Positions 1 through 9,714 are shown, numbered from the stretch's first letter. The stretch: 14,816 nt of DNA from Verrucomicrobiota bacterium (GCA_009908535.1 JAAAOD010000198.1:1-14816); one strand, 5' to 3'. Notes: generated from the sequence alone by a model not told the origin. Numbers and translations: made by a program.

Positions 1-602
1 GAAAAGGCGAGCGCGTGGCGGTGATGGGGCCCTCGGGATCGGGCAAATCGACCCTGCTGACCTGCCTTGCCGGGCTGGAGGAACCGGACGAGGGGGAGGT
101 GCGCTTTCTGGGGAGGAGTCTTCGGCGAATGGGGGCGGACGCGGTCAGCGAGCTGCGCCGGGGCCGGATCACCTCGATTTTCCAGTTTTTCCATCTGCTC
201 CCCACCCTGACGGCGGAGGAAAACGTGGCCTTTCCCCTCATGCTCGCGGGCACCGCGCGGAAGGAGAAGGAGGCGCGGACGGCGGCCCTGCTGGAGGAGG
301 TGGGCCTTGCGGAGCGGCGCGGGGCCGATCCTTCGGACCTGTCCGGGGGCGAGCTGCAGCGGCTGGCGATCGCGCGGGCGCTTATCACGGAACCGGCCCT
401 GTTGCTGGCGGATGAGCCGACGGGCAGCCTTGATGCCAGCAACAGCGAGCGGATTCTGGGCCTGCTGCGGGAATTGACGGAACGGCACGGAACGGCGCTG
501 TTGATGGTCACGCACGATCCGGAAGCGGCGGGAAGTTGCGACCGGATCCTTCATATCCGCGACGGCCGGCTCAGCGGGGACCCGGTTTCCGCTTCCGCCT
601 GA
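1..602 (+). CDS. ABC transporter ATP-binding protein (LolD/MacB/AttE type), 5' partial
   Basis: This is the nucleotide-binding subunit of an ABC exporter; it hydrolyses ATP on the cytoplasmic face to drive the permease encoded next. The reading frame is open to the window edge (K-G-E-R-V-A-V-M precedes the Walker A loop), so the true start lies upstream and roughly 30-40 N-terminal residues are missing. Numbering from the GTG at 15, all catalytic elements are present: Walker A GPSGSGKST (5-13), Q-loop Gln57, signature LSGGE (109-113), Walker B LLLADE (129-134), D-loop SLD (138-140) and H-loop His167. The family is that of small ATPases serving FtsX-type permeases (LolD, MacB, YbbA). The stop is followed after 4 nt by the permease start, so the two are surely cotranscribed. 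The lipocalin gene at the end of the operon favours the AttE label over LolD. Family certain, substrate unknown. Confidence 0.95.
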   Translation, partial: KGERVAVMGPSGSGKSTLLTCLAGLEEPDEGEVRFLGRSLRRMGADAVSELRRGRITSIFQFFHLLPTLTAEENVAFPLMLAGTARKEKEARTAALLEEVGLAERRGADPSDLSGGELQRLAIARALITEPALLLADEPTGSLDASNSERILGLLRELTERHGTALLMVTHDPEAAGSCDRILHIRDGRLSGDPVSASA

Positions 603-606
603 GGCC

Positions 607-3231
607 ATGGCGCCGCGTTCCTCATCGGCTTTGCCGCTGGCGGCGTTCCTGCGCCTGTTCGCCGTGCGCCACGCGTGGCGGGAGCGGCTGCAGACGGGGT
701 TGCTGTTGGCGATCCTCGCCCTTGGCGTGGGGACCTTCCTTTCCATCCGCATCGCCAACCGGGCCGCCGTGGAAGGCTTCCAGCTCTTCACGGAGTCCCT
801 GCAGGGTCCCAGCGACCGGATTATCGAGACCCCCGGCGGACGCTTGCCGCTGGCGGATTTGCCGGCCATCCGCGAGGCTCTCGGCGGCCTTTCCGTCTAT
901 CTCTTTCCCGTTCTGGAAAGTTCCCTTCTGCCGCTGGAAGAACGCGAAGAATCGCCAACGGCCTCCGCATCCCCGGCCCGCGTCCTCGGCCTCGATCTTG
1001 TCCAGTTTCGCTCCCTCGCCGCCGGAAACGGGGAAGAATCCGGAGACGCTCCGGACTGGCTGCAAGACGACGAGGCCTTCTGGGATGTCGTGGAAAATCC
1101 GCGACACCTGTTGCTGGTACCGTCGCTCGCGGAGGAATGGGGGCTGCGTGTCGGGGACGAAGTGGAGGTTATTCTGCGCGGGGAGAAACAGACCCTCACG
1201 GTGGCGGGCCTTCTTCCCGAAGCGCGTGGGGACCAGGCCCTGCCGGACAACCTTGCCGTGATGGATCTGCCGGTGCTGGCGGAGCGTCTCGGAATCGCGG
1301 CCGTCGACCGCGTGGAACTGATCGTCGCCCCCGGGCCGCGCCGGGAAGCGCTTCTTGCGGAAGCGGACCGGCGGTTGCGCGGAGCCACCTCGCGGAACTG
1401 GCGCGTCCTCTCGCCGGAGGACCGGGAGGCCGAAGGGGCGGCCATGACGGCGGCCTTTCGCCTGAACCTGACCGTGCTCTCGCTCATCGCCCTTTTGACC
1501 GGCCTGTACCTGATCGCGCAGACGCTGGACGCGACGGTGAGCCGCCGCCGCGGGGAAATCGCCACCTTGCGATCATTGGGAATCACCGCGCGCGAAATCC
1601 AACGCCTCTGGCTGGCGGAAGCGGTCTTCTACAGCGCAGTTGCCGGTTTTCTCGGCCTTCTTGCCGGGTACGGGATGGCCTGGTTCACCGTCGACGCGGT
1701 CACCGGTACGGTGCGGGCCTTGTATCGGGAAACCGCGACAAGCAGCGTAAAGCTGACCGCGGGCGATCTTCTCCTCACCTTCGGCATCAGCCTCGGCGGC
1801 GGCCTCGTCGCGGCATGGTTGCCGTCGCGGGACGCCGCCCAGACCCCGCCGGCGCAACAGTTGCGCCTTGCGCGGCGCATTCCGCCTTTCCCGGTCTTTC
1901 AACATCCGTGGGTGGGGGTGCTGGCCCTGCTGCTCGGCACCGCCCTCGCCTTTCTGCCGCCCTTCACGAGCGCGGGCGGCGCGCAAATTCCCGTGGCCGG
2001 GTACGCCACCGCCTTTCTGTACCTTGTCGGAGGAACCCTGCTCGCCGTGCAGGGCCTGCAATGGGCCGGCCGGCTCCTGCACCGGCTGGGGAGGAACCGT
2101 CCCACGGTCGCCCTGGGAAGCAGCCGCCTGCGGGCACCCACCAGCCGCCACCAGCTGGCCCTCTCGGGTTTCTTCGTCGCCATCACGATGGCGGCCTCGA
2201 TGACCTTTCTCATCCAGAGTTTTGAAAGCACGATCACGGGCTGGCTCCAGCAGCGCCTGCAGGGGGATCTCTTTCTTTCCAGCGTTGGCTTCCGTGGCAA
2301 TGAGAGCGACCAGCGCATGCGGGCGGAGATCCTCGCCGCCATCGAAGGCCGGAAGGAAGTCGCGATCCTGGACCGGTCCCGTTCCGTGAGCGTACCGTTG
2401 GCGGGCCGTCCGGCCCGGCTGACCGGCCTGCCCCTCCGCCGCACGACCACGGAAAAGCTCCTTCTCTTGGAGGGTCCGGGCGAACAGACGGCCCCCGAAG
2501 GAAGCTTTCCGGCCTACGCGAACGAGAGCCTCGCCCGGCGTACGAATCTCTCCCCCGGGGACACGGTGACCATTCCCACGCCCTCCGGACCACGGGACCT
2601 CTTCATCCGGGGCGTCCATGCCGATTATTCCAGCGACAACGGGCAGCTTATCGTGGACCTGCCGCCTTTTATGGAATGGTTTCGTATTGACGCGTTTGAT
2701 ACCGCCGCTGTCTACACCGTGGAAGGAACCGACCTGCGCGCCCTGCAGGAGGAACTGCAGGCCGCCTATCCGGGACTGGTCATCCGGCGGAATGCGGAAC
2801 TCCTGCGCGATGCCCTGTCCCTCTTTCATCAGACCTTTGCCGTGACCAAGGCCCTGCAGGCCATCGCCCTGCTGGTGGCCCTTGTCGGCCTGTCCCTGAG
2901 CCTGATCAGTCTGCTCCGCGAAACGGGACGGGAAATCGCCCTGCAGCGGACCCTCGGCATGTCGCGCCACGAGATCGCCCGCGCCTCCGCCGTGGAGGGT
3001 CTCGGGGTCGCCCTTACGGGGCTCGTCTCCGGCTTGCTGATGGGCGGGGCCCTCGGCCTTGTCCTCATCCATGTGATCAACCGTCAGTCCTTCGGCTGGA
3101 CGCTCGATACCGCTTATTCCCTCGCCGATGCCGGGATGCTGGCCCTCGCCGTTCTCGGGCTGTCCTTCCTCATTTCCTACCTGACCACCCTGCTCTTCCT
3201 GCGTACCTGGAAACCCGCTACGGCCCTATGA
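607..3231 (+). CDS. ABC transporter permease, two-FtsX-domain (YbbP / AttFG-like)
   Basis: An 874-residue inner-membrane permease, partner of the ATPase encoded just upstream. An N-terminal membrane helix (about residues 28-46) is followed by a large extracytoplasmic region (about 51-280). A first FtsX domain starts near residue 285 and contains the cytoplasmic coupling motif RRRGEIATLRSLG (about 313-325). Central helices follow, then a second extracytoplasmic region and a C-terminal FtsX domain with the matching motif GREIALQRTLG. About ten membrane helices in total, the YbbP-like double arrangement, where one chain may replace two separate permeases. Such transporters usually extrude lipids or lipoproteins or act mechanically rather than forming a channel. 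It lies 4 nt after the ATPase gene, and its stop overlaps the next start as ATGA, implying translational coupling to the lipocalin gene. Cargo is unknown. Confidence 0.92.
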   Translation: MAPRSSSALPLAAFLRLFAVRHAWRERLQTGLLLAILALGVGTFLSIRIANRAAVEGFQLFTESLQGPSDRIIETPGGRLPLADLPAIREALGGLSVYLFPVLESSLLPLEEREESPTASASPARVLGLDLVQFRSLAAGNGEESGDAPDWLQDDEAFWDVVENPRHLLLVPSLAEEWGLRVGDEVEVILRGEKQTLTVAGLLPEARGDQALPDNLAVMDLPVLAERLGIAAVDRVELIVAPGPRREALLAEADRRLRGATSRNWRVLSPEDREAEGAAMTAAFRLNLTVLSLIALLTGLYLIAQTLDATVSRRRGEIATLRSLGITAREIQRLWLAEAVFYSAVAGFLGLLAGYGMAWFTVDAVTGTVRALYRETATSSVKLTAGDLLLTFGISLGGGLVAAWLPSRDAAQTPPAQQLRLARRIPPFPVFQHPWVGVLALLLGTALAFLPPFTSAGGAQIPVAGYATAFLYLVGGTLLAVQGLQWAGRLLHRLGRNRPTVALGSSRLRAPTSRHQLALSGFFVAITMAASMTFLIQSFESTITGWLQQRLQGDLFLSSVGFRGNESDQRMRAEILAAIEGRKEVAILDRSRSVSVPLAGRPARLTGLPLRRTTTEKLLLLEGPGEQTAPEGSFPAYANESLARRTNLSPGDTVTIPTPSGPRDLFIRGVHADYSSDNGQLIVDLPPFMEWFRIDAFDTAAVYTVEGTDLRALQEELQAAYPGLVIRRNAELLRDALSLFHQTFAVTKALQAIALLVALVGLSLSLISLLRETGREIALQRTLGMSRHEIARASAVEGLGVALTGLVSGLLMGGALGLVLIHVINRQSFGWTLDTAYSLADAGMLALAVLGLSFLISYLTTLLFLRTWKPATAL

Positions 3232-4343
3232 AGTTTTTCATTGTATTCACGCTTTGCCTGCTTCCCGCCCTTCCGGCCCTGCCTGGGATCCCTGAGCGGA
3301 CGGAGGAAGGCTTTCTTGTGCCCCGGCCAAACGCGGAACTCTCTTTTCCCCGCGCCCATGCCGCCCACCCCGAATACAAGATCGAATGGTGGTACCTGAC
3401 AGGGCACCTCTTCGCGGAAAACGGGCGCCGTTTCGGCTACCAGGCGACCTTCTTCCGCTATGCGCGGCGCCCGGAAACGGCGGCGCCGGGCAGCTCCTTC
3501 GCGAACGCGCAACTGCATCTCACGCACATGGCTCTGACCGATACCGGAGCGGAGGAATTTCACTACGAGTCCCGTTTTCACCGCGCGGGCTGGAACGCAC
3601 GGGCGGCCACGGACCATTTCCTCGTACGTCACGGCAACTGGAGGCTGCACAGTGCGGGCGACCCCGCCGAGGAGATGCGGCTGACGGCGTCGGTGGGGTC
3701 GGAAGTGGCATGGGATCTACGCCTGCGCCCGGCGAAGGAACTGGTTCGTTTCGGTCCCGACGGCACGTCGCGCAAAGGACCGGATCCGACGGCGCGCAGT
3801 TACTACCTTTCCTTTACCCGCATCGATACAACCGGTACGGTCAGCATTGGCGGGCGGGAATTCAGGGTCACCGGCAGCAGCTGGATGGATCACGAAATCG
3901 CCTCGCGCCAGCTCGATCCGGACTACGAAGGCTGGGACTGGATCGCCATCCAGTTCGACGACGGCTGGGAAATCAAGGCCTACCTGCTGCGCGAGGCGGA
4001 CGGCACGCCCTCGCCCTTCTCCGCCCTCATCTGGATCTCCCCGGAAGGGAAAACTCGCTACGTCGCGGTGGAAGGGTTCACATGGAACAAGGACCAGGTG
4101 TGGCAAAGCCCGCACAGCGGGGCGCGGTATCCGAATGCGCCGGTCCTTGCCACCATCGACCCGCGCAGCGGCGCAGCGACGGAATTCCGCTTCCGTCCGG
4201 TGATCGAGGACCAGGAGCTGAATCTGCCCGGAACCACTTACTGGGAAGGCGCGGGGAATGTCCACGATGCGGATGGCAACCAGATCGGCCGCGCCTACCT
4301 CGAACTGGTCGGCTATGCCGGTCCGATCGAGGGCTTGCGGTGA
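3228..4343 (+). CDS. Secreted lipocalin-like protein, CrtC/AttH family
   Basis: A 371-residue protein with a Sec signal peptide (hydrophobic residues 3-17, probable cleavage after an Ala near 17; Cys10 is not in a lipobox). The mature part has the hallmarks of the CrtC/AttH double-lipocalin fold: EWWYLTGHL (53-61), GYQATFFR (70-77), LHLTHMALTD, SWMDHEIASRQL and GWDWIAIQFDDGWEIKAYLL. CrtC members are carotenoid 1,2-hydratases; AttH members are periplasmic proteins encoded with an ABC transporter. The position as third gene of an ATPase-permease unit, with an ATGA overlap to the permease, argues for the AttH role: accepting or carrying a hydrophobic substrate at the periplasmic side. That role is inferred. 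There are no carotenoid genes nearby. The 3' end overlaps the convergent reactivator gene by 31 nt. Confidence 0.9.
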   Translation: MKFFIVFTLCLLPALPALPGIPERTEEGFLVPRPNAELSFPRAHAAHPEYKIEWWYLTGHLFAENGRRFGYQATFFRYARRPETAAPGSSFANAQLHLTHMALTDTGAEEFHYESRFHRAGWNARAATDHFLVRHGNWRLHSAGDPAEEMRLTASVGSEVAWDLRLRPAKELVRFGPDGTSRKGPDPTARSYYLSFTRIDTTGTVSIGGREFRVTGSSWMDHEIASRQLDPDYEGWDWIAIQFDDGWEIKAYLLREADGTPSPFSALIWISPEGKTRYVAVEGFTWNKDQVWQSPHSGARYPNAPVLATIDPRSGAATEFRFRPVIEDQELNLPGTTYWEGAGNVHDADGNQIGRAYLELVGYAGPIEGLR

Positions 4344-5968
4344 GATGGCGGCGCTTCGAGGCTTAAATGATCGATAAAGGTGTCCTCGAACTCCGGATCC
4401 TCGTTCAGCTCGATGATGCGGGCTCGGGCGGTTGAGCGCGTGAGCTGGCCAAGGCGTTCGCGGTCGAGGAGACCGACGTAGGCCCCGCCGAGGGAGGTGT
4501 TGCCGACCACCTCGACCTGTTCCGGCCGGAAACCGGCAAGAAGGCCGCAGCGCACGGCGCTCTCGATCCCGATATTGAGGCCAAAGCCCCCCGCGAGGAA
4601 AAGCGTAGTGACTTTCCCATGACGTACCCCCGCCTGCTTGAGCAGGATCTCCATTCCCGCCGCGATGGCCGCCTTGGCCTGCAGCAGCAGGGCGATGTCG
4701 GCCTCGTTGATGGAGGGGCCGTCCGGGTCCTCCGGATTCAGGTACCAACAGCGACCGAATTCCGACTCTCCCAAAGCGATGCCCTTTGCCGCCGCGGCCT
4801 CCGCATCAAAGCGCCCGTTCGGCATCAACAAACCCGCCTCCATGCCGAGGGCCATGAAGTCGAGGTAGGCGGAGCCGCAGAAGCCGGCGGCACGGCCCTT
4901 GCGATTGCCGACGGTCTCGACGGTCAGGGCGTTATCCCGCCCCAGTCCACCGTGCAAACGGCTTACCGCACCGGGAATGGCGCGGGTTCCCCATGTGAGC
5001 TGGGTCCCCTCGAAGGCCGGTCCGGCGGCGGTGGCGCAACCGGTGAGCCGGCCCTCGTGCTGGAGAAGGATTTCGCCGTTCGTGCCGATATCCAGCAGCA
5101 GCGTCGTTCCTTCGGCATCCGCCATCCCGGAGGCCAGCCAACCGGCGGCGATGTCGGCCCCGACATAGGCCGCGTAGCCGGGGAGTAAATACACCGGGAG
5201 ATCCTCCCGTTCGGTGAACGGACCTTCTTTCCATGGCAAATCCGATGCCCGCAAGGCCTTCATCTCCGTAAAGGCGGGTCGAAACGGCACCTTGCCCATC
5301 GCGGTGGGATCTTCGCCGACGAGGAAGTGCAGCATGGTGGTGTTGCCGGCCACGGTCATGGCGGAGACGGCGTCGGGGGAAACGCTCGTGCTCGTGGATA
5401 GTTCCTCCCAGAGGAGGGCAAGCGTCCCGTTGAGGAGGAGATCCTGCGCTTCGGCGGTTTTTCCGGCCTCCGCGCAGGCCTCGATGCGGGTGAGCACATC
5501 CTCCCCGATGCGGACCTGCGCGTTGTATCCACTGCTGCGGCCGGCGATGCGGCCGTTTTCCAGCTCCACGAGGGCAAGCACCACCGTTGTCGTTCCAATG
5601 TCGATACAGAGACCGTAGCCTTCCGCCCCGTCGCCGCAGACCGGACGCAGATCGAAGCCGCAGCGCGGTTGGAAGTCCACCGCGACGGAGAGCGTTTCCT
5701 GCAGCAGGGACTTGTCGGGGATGCGGATATGTTCGCCGATAAATTCCCTGGCCGGAACCTGGCAGGACTTCACCGTCGCCCCGTCCGCCCGGACCACCTC
5801 GCAGCCGCGGCACAGGCCTTTCTGCCCACAGCGCGTGTTCAGGACGACGCCAGCGCGGGCCAGCAGGGCCGAAAGCGGCCGTTCCCGATAGAGGGGCCGG
5901 ATCTCCAGCCGCGCTTCCTCGCGGCCTTGGATGACCACGTCGACAAAGGAATCGTTGTCAGCAGCCAT
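4313..5968 (-). CDS. Corrinoid-protein reductive activator (ASKHA, 2Fe-2S; RamA/RACE-like)
   Basis: A 551-residue protein of the family that uses ATP hydrolysis to push electrons from an Fe-S cluster onto inactive Co(II) corrinoid, restoring Co(I) in corrinoid methyltransferase systems. An N-terminal ferredoxin-like domain has Cys47-X5-Cys53-X2-Cys56-X12-Cys69, a [2Fe-2S] pattern. A linker leads to the ASKHA ATPase part: DIGTTT (123-128), YNAQVRIGEDVLTRI (148-162), VAGNTTMLHFL (207-217), YVGADIAAG (268-276), LLDIGTNGEILL (291-302) and CATAAGPAFEG (311-321). I chose the ATG at 5968 over one 51 nt upstream because an AAAGGG motif sits 7 nt before it and the upstream residues look non-native. 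It overlaps the DUF1638 gene by 11 nt. The last 14 residues look like an extension running into the antisense lipocalin gene. No methyltransferase is in the window, so the protein it serves is unknown. Confidence 0.9.
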   Translation of the reverse strand: MAADNDSFVDVVIQGREEARLEIRPLYRERPLSALLARAGVVLNTRCGQKGLCRGCEVVRADGATVKSCQVPAREFIGEHIRIPDKSLLQETLSVAVDFQPRCGFDLRPVCGDGAEGYGLCIDIGTTTVVLALVELENGRIAGRSSGYNAQVRIGEDVLTRIEACAEAGKTAEAQDLLLNGTLALLWEELSTSTSVSPDAVSAMTVAGNTTMLHFLVGEDPTAMGKVPFRPAFTEMKALRASDLPWKEGPFTEREDLPVYLLPGYAAYVGADIAAGWLASGMADAEGTTLLLDIGTNGEILLQHEGRLTGCATAAGPAFEGTQLTWGTRAIPGAVSRLHGGLGRDNALTVETVGNRKGRAAGFCGSAYLDFMALGMEAGLLMPNGRFDAEAAAAKGIALGESEFGRCWYLNPEDPDGPSINEADIALLLQAKAAIAAGMEILLKQAGVRHGKVTTLFLAGGFGLNIGIESAVRCGLLAGFRPEQVEVVGNTSLGGAYVGLLDRERLGQLTRSTARARIIELNEDPEFEDTFIDHLSLEAPPSHRKPSIGPA

Positions 5969-6734
5969 TCCCGAACCCTTTCCCTTTCCTGCCCGCCATA
6001 GGACAGTCACGACAGGCAAGAATTCTTTCGTCCCCGGTAAAGACGGCCTCCTTTCCCGGGGGAACGACCAGAAAGTCCTCCTCCGGCCATGGTCCGTTCA
6101 AAAGATGGTGCAGGAGCCGGTCATCCCCGCGATGATGGACGAACTTCATTCCAAGTTCGGTGGCGGCGGCCTCGGCGTCTCTGCGCGCCCCCACCGTATC
6201 GCCGTCACCAAGGTCGGTGTAACCGGCGGTCGTGTAGTGACGATACCGCTCGCGCTCCATTTCGAGCAGGAACTCGACCTCCTCCTCGTCGAACTGTTCT
6301 TGGTACGCCTTCTCCCGTTCCTTCAAATAGCCCGGAGCCGGCACACGTCCCTCCCGGCACCAGCCGGGGCTGAACCAGTAGGTACCCGGCTCCTTTCGCT
6401 GGACATCGGCGTATCGTTGGCGGCTGCCGAGGAAAAGCGTGATGCAGTCGTGCGCGCGGGGAAAAATCATTTCCGCCCTTTGCGCCCGCAGCCCGAGGAT
6501 GCTGTTGCTGCAGAGGCCGTAGACAAAGAGCAACCGCCGACAACCCGCCGCCTCCAGTTCGTCGACAACCTCCTGCAGTTCTTTGCGCAGGAGATCGGGC
6601 GTGTCGTGGCGTCCCATCGGCAGAAAACGGATTTCCTCCGGCGGCCGGGGCATGTCGGCAAGGCGCCTTTCGGTTTCCACCTGCAGAACATCGCAGGCGA
6701 TCAGGCCGGTCTTGATGCGGTCGGTGGGCTCCAT
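5958..6734 (-). CDS. DUF1638 domain-containing protein
   Basis: A 258-residue cytoplasmic protein of the DUF1638 family, whose biochemical role is not established. Recognisable features are LIACDVL (11-17), FVYGLCSNSILGL (70-82), PRAHDCITLFLGS (92-104) and TYWFSPGW (118-125). Cys14, Cys65, Cys75, Cys97 (in HDC) and Cys126 are spread through the core, and a C-terminal group Cys241-X2-Cys244-X13-Cys258 ends the chain. The ATG at 6734 is preferred to one 27 nt upstream because AAAGGG lies 6 nt before it; from memory, DUF1638 proteins usually begin shortly before the IxCxxL segment. The stop lies inside the downstream reactivator gene (11-nt overlap), so the two are translated together. From general knowledge, DUF1638 genes are often found near corrinoid methyltransferases, which fits this partner. 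A role in corrinoid or methyl-group handling is inference. Confidence 0.85.
   Translation of the reverse strand: MEPTDRIKTGLIACDVLQVETERRLADMPRPPEEIRFLPMGRHDTPDLLRKELQEVVDELEAAGCRRLLFVYGLCSNSILGLRAQRAEMIFPRAHDCITLFLGSRQRYADVQRKEPGTYWFSPGWCREGRVPAPGYLKEREKAYQEQFDEEEVEFLLEMERERYRHYTTAGYTDLGDGDTVGARRDAEAAATELGMKFVHHRGDDRLLHHLLNGPWPEEDFLVVPPGKEAVFTGDERILACRDCPMAGRKGKGFGNGC
5969..5990 (-). promoter_or_regulatory. Ribosome binding region deciding the reactivator start
   Basis: On the minus strand this reads as two purine runs, GGAAAGGGAAAGGG, with the last AAAGGG 7 nt before the ATG at 5968. It lies inside the 3' end of the DUF1638 gene, where it also encodes the Arg-Lys-Gly-Lys-Gly of that protein's tail. 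A nearly identical run precedes the DUF1638 start itself. It supports the internal ATG over the longer upstream start. Confidence 0.6.
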
Positions 6735-6748
6735 TCCCTTCCCTTTCT
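6735..6748 (-). promoter_or_regulatory. Ribosome binding region of the DUF1638 gene
   Basis: On the minus strand GAAAGGGAAGGGA directly precedes the ATG at 6734, placing AAAGGG 6 nt upstream of the start. This is one of the few clear Shine-Dalgarno-like signals in the window and is the reason for choosing this start rather than the ATG 27 nt further upstream. Confidence 0.55.
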
Positions 6749-6829
6749 CGCATCGCCGCATGGATTGACAAGTCGTTTCCCGGCGGGGCCCCTTGCCAGC
6801 GTCCTCTTCGCGATGGTACCGTTACCTCA
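6735..6829. other. Divergent intergenic region, DUF1638 gene / sugar kinase gene
   Basis: This 95-nt gap must hold the 5' signals of both divergent genes. It contains a perfect TTGACA (6765-6770, plus strand) that looks like a -35 box, but no TATAAT-like hexamer lies at the proper distance. It also contains the 8-bp palindrome GGGGCCCC (6785-6792), flanked by GGC and a shifted GCC, and a GGTACC site near 6815. I cannot define either promoter with confidence. The kinase start has no recognisable Shine-Dalgarno sequence. Confidence 0.4.
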
Positions 6830-7752
6830 ATGAACATCTGCACCCTGACCGGCAACCTGCTCGCGGAGTGGACCTTTTCCATGCCGGAATGGCGGTCCGG
6901 CACCACCCAGCGCGCGCGGGAGATGTCCTTCCAGTTGGGCGGCAAAGGGATCAACGTCAGCCGCGTCCTCGCCCATCTCGGCGAGGAAACCCACGCGGTG
7001 GCCTTCGCCTCCGGGCCCCTCGCGGACCTCGCCGCCGGCTGGCTGCGGGAACGCGGCATCGAGCACCGGTTTTTCGCCCTCGCGGGCGGCCTCCGTCCGG
7101 GGGTTGTCGTGCGCGAAACCGGAACGGACGCACCCGAAACCACCTTTCTCGGGCAGGACCTGCCTGTCGCCGACGACGATTGGGCGGAGGCCTGCGCCCA
7201 CATCGCATCCATGCAGCCGGCCTGGCTCGCCATCTGCGGTAGCCTTCCCGGCTGGCAACCGGACTGGCTGGAACCGCTGCGCGCGCTCCTCGCGGAAAGT
7301 CCGCGGACCCGGCTCGCCCTTGATACCTACGGACCTCCCCTCGATGATCTCGCTCGCCTGCCCGCCGAAATCGTGAAAATCAATGCGGAGGAGGGACGCC
7401 GCCTTCTGCCGGATTGCACCGCCAAAAGCGACGTACGCGGGCACCTGCCATCGCTCCTACGGAAATACCCCGTCCGCAACTGGATCCTGACCGACGGGCC
7501 GGGGCCGATCCACATCGCCGCGGATGGCGAATCCCCGTTCTCCCTCCATCCCGCTTCCATCAGGGAGATTTCCCCGACCGGCAGCGGTGACACCTTTCTC
7601 GCCGCCCTGCTCAGCCGCTGGACCGGTGCGGAGGCGACTCCTCCCCGCGAAGCCCTTGCCTATGCCTGCGCCTGCGCGTCCGCCAACGCCGCCCGACCCG
7701 GCATCGCCGATTTTCCGCTACCCGTAGCGGAATCCCACTACCCTGTGGAAGC

Positions 7753-7756
<4 letters not shown>
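6830..7756 (+). CDS. PfkB-family carbohydrate kinase (1-phosphofructokinase/tagatose-6-P kinase-like)
   Basis: A 308-residue soluble sugar kinase, probably ATP-dependent. The N-terminal PfkB signature is GGKGINVSRVLAHLG (37-51). The C-terminal signature is ISPTGSGDTFLAALL (247-261) with the predicted catalytic base Asp254. KINAEE (183-188) stands where most members have KPNxxE, and TDGPGP (221-226) is the nucleotide-binding turn. Length and the GGKGIN motif place it nearest FruK/LacC, which phosphorylate fructose-1-P or tagatose-6-P. However, the usual N-terminal NPxxD substrate motif reads NLLAE (9-13), so the substrate should not be assumed. It stands alone without a phosphotransferase system or transporter. 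Its stop codon interlocks with that of the convergent acs gene (shared CTAG). No clear Shine-Dalgarno sequence. Confidence 0.88.

Positions 7757-9714
<1,958 letters not shown>

Noticed and set aside
675..2225. A 516-codon plus-strand frame overlapping the permease gene
   Set aside because: The translation is rich in Arg, Gly and Pro with low-complexity runs, and is out of frame with a well-supported permease.
1573..3072. A 499-codon open frame on the minus strand, opposite the permease gene
   Set aside because: It is a shadow of the permease codon pattern. The product is rich in Gly, Arg, Gln and Asp without domains, while the plus-strand product has clear membrane helices and FtsX motifs.
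4932..5813. A 293-codon minus-strand frame inside the reactivator gene
   Set aside because: It is on the same strand as the reactivator but in another frame. The reactivator frame is continuous and carries all family motifs, so there is no frameshift to explain.
5969..6019. A longer N-terminus for the reactivator beginning at 6019
   Set aside because: The 17 added residues look non-native, overlap the DUF1638 coding tail more deeply, and have no better ribosome binding site than the ATG at 5968.
6205..7233. A 342-codon minus-strand frame spanning the DUF1638/kinase divergent region
   Set aside because: It covers parts of two recognised genes in wrong frames and the intergenic region between them, and shows no domain.
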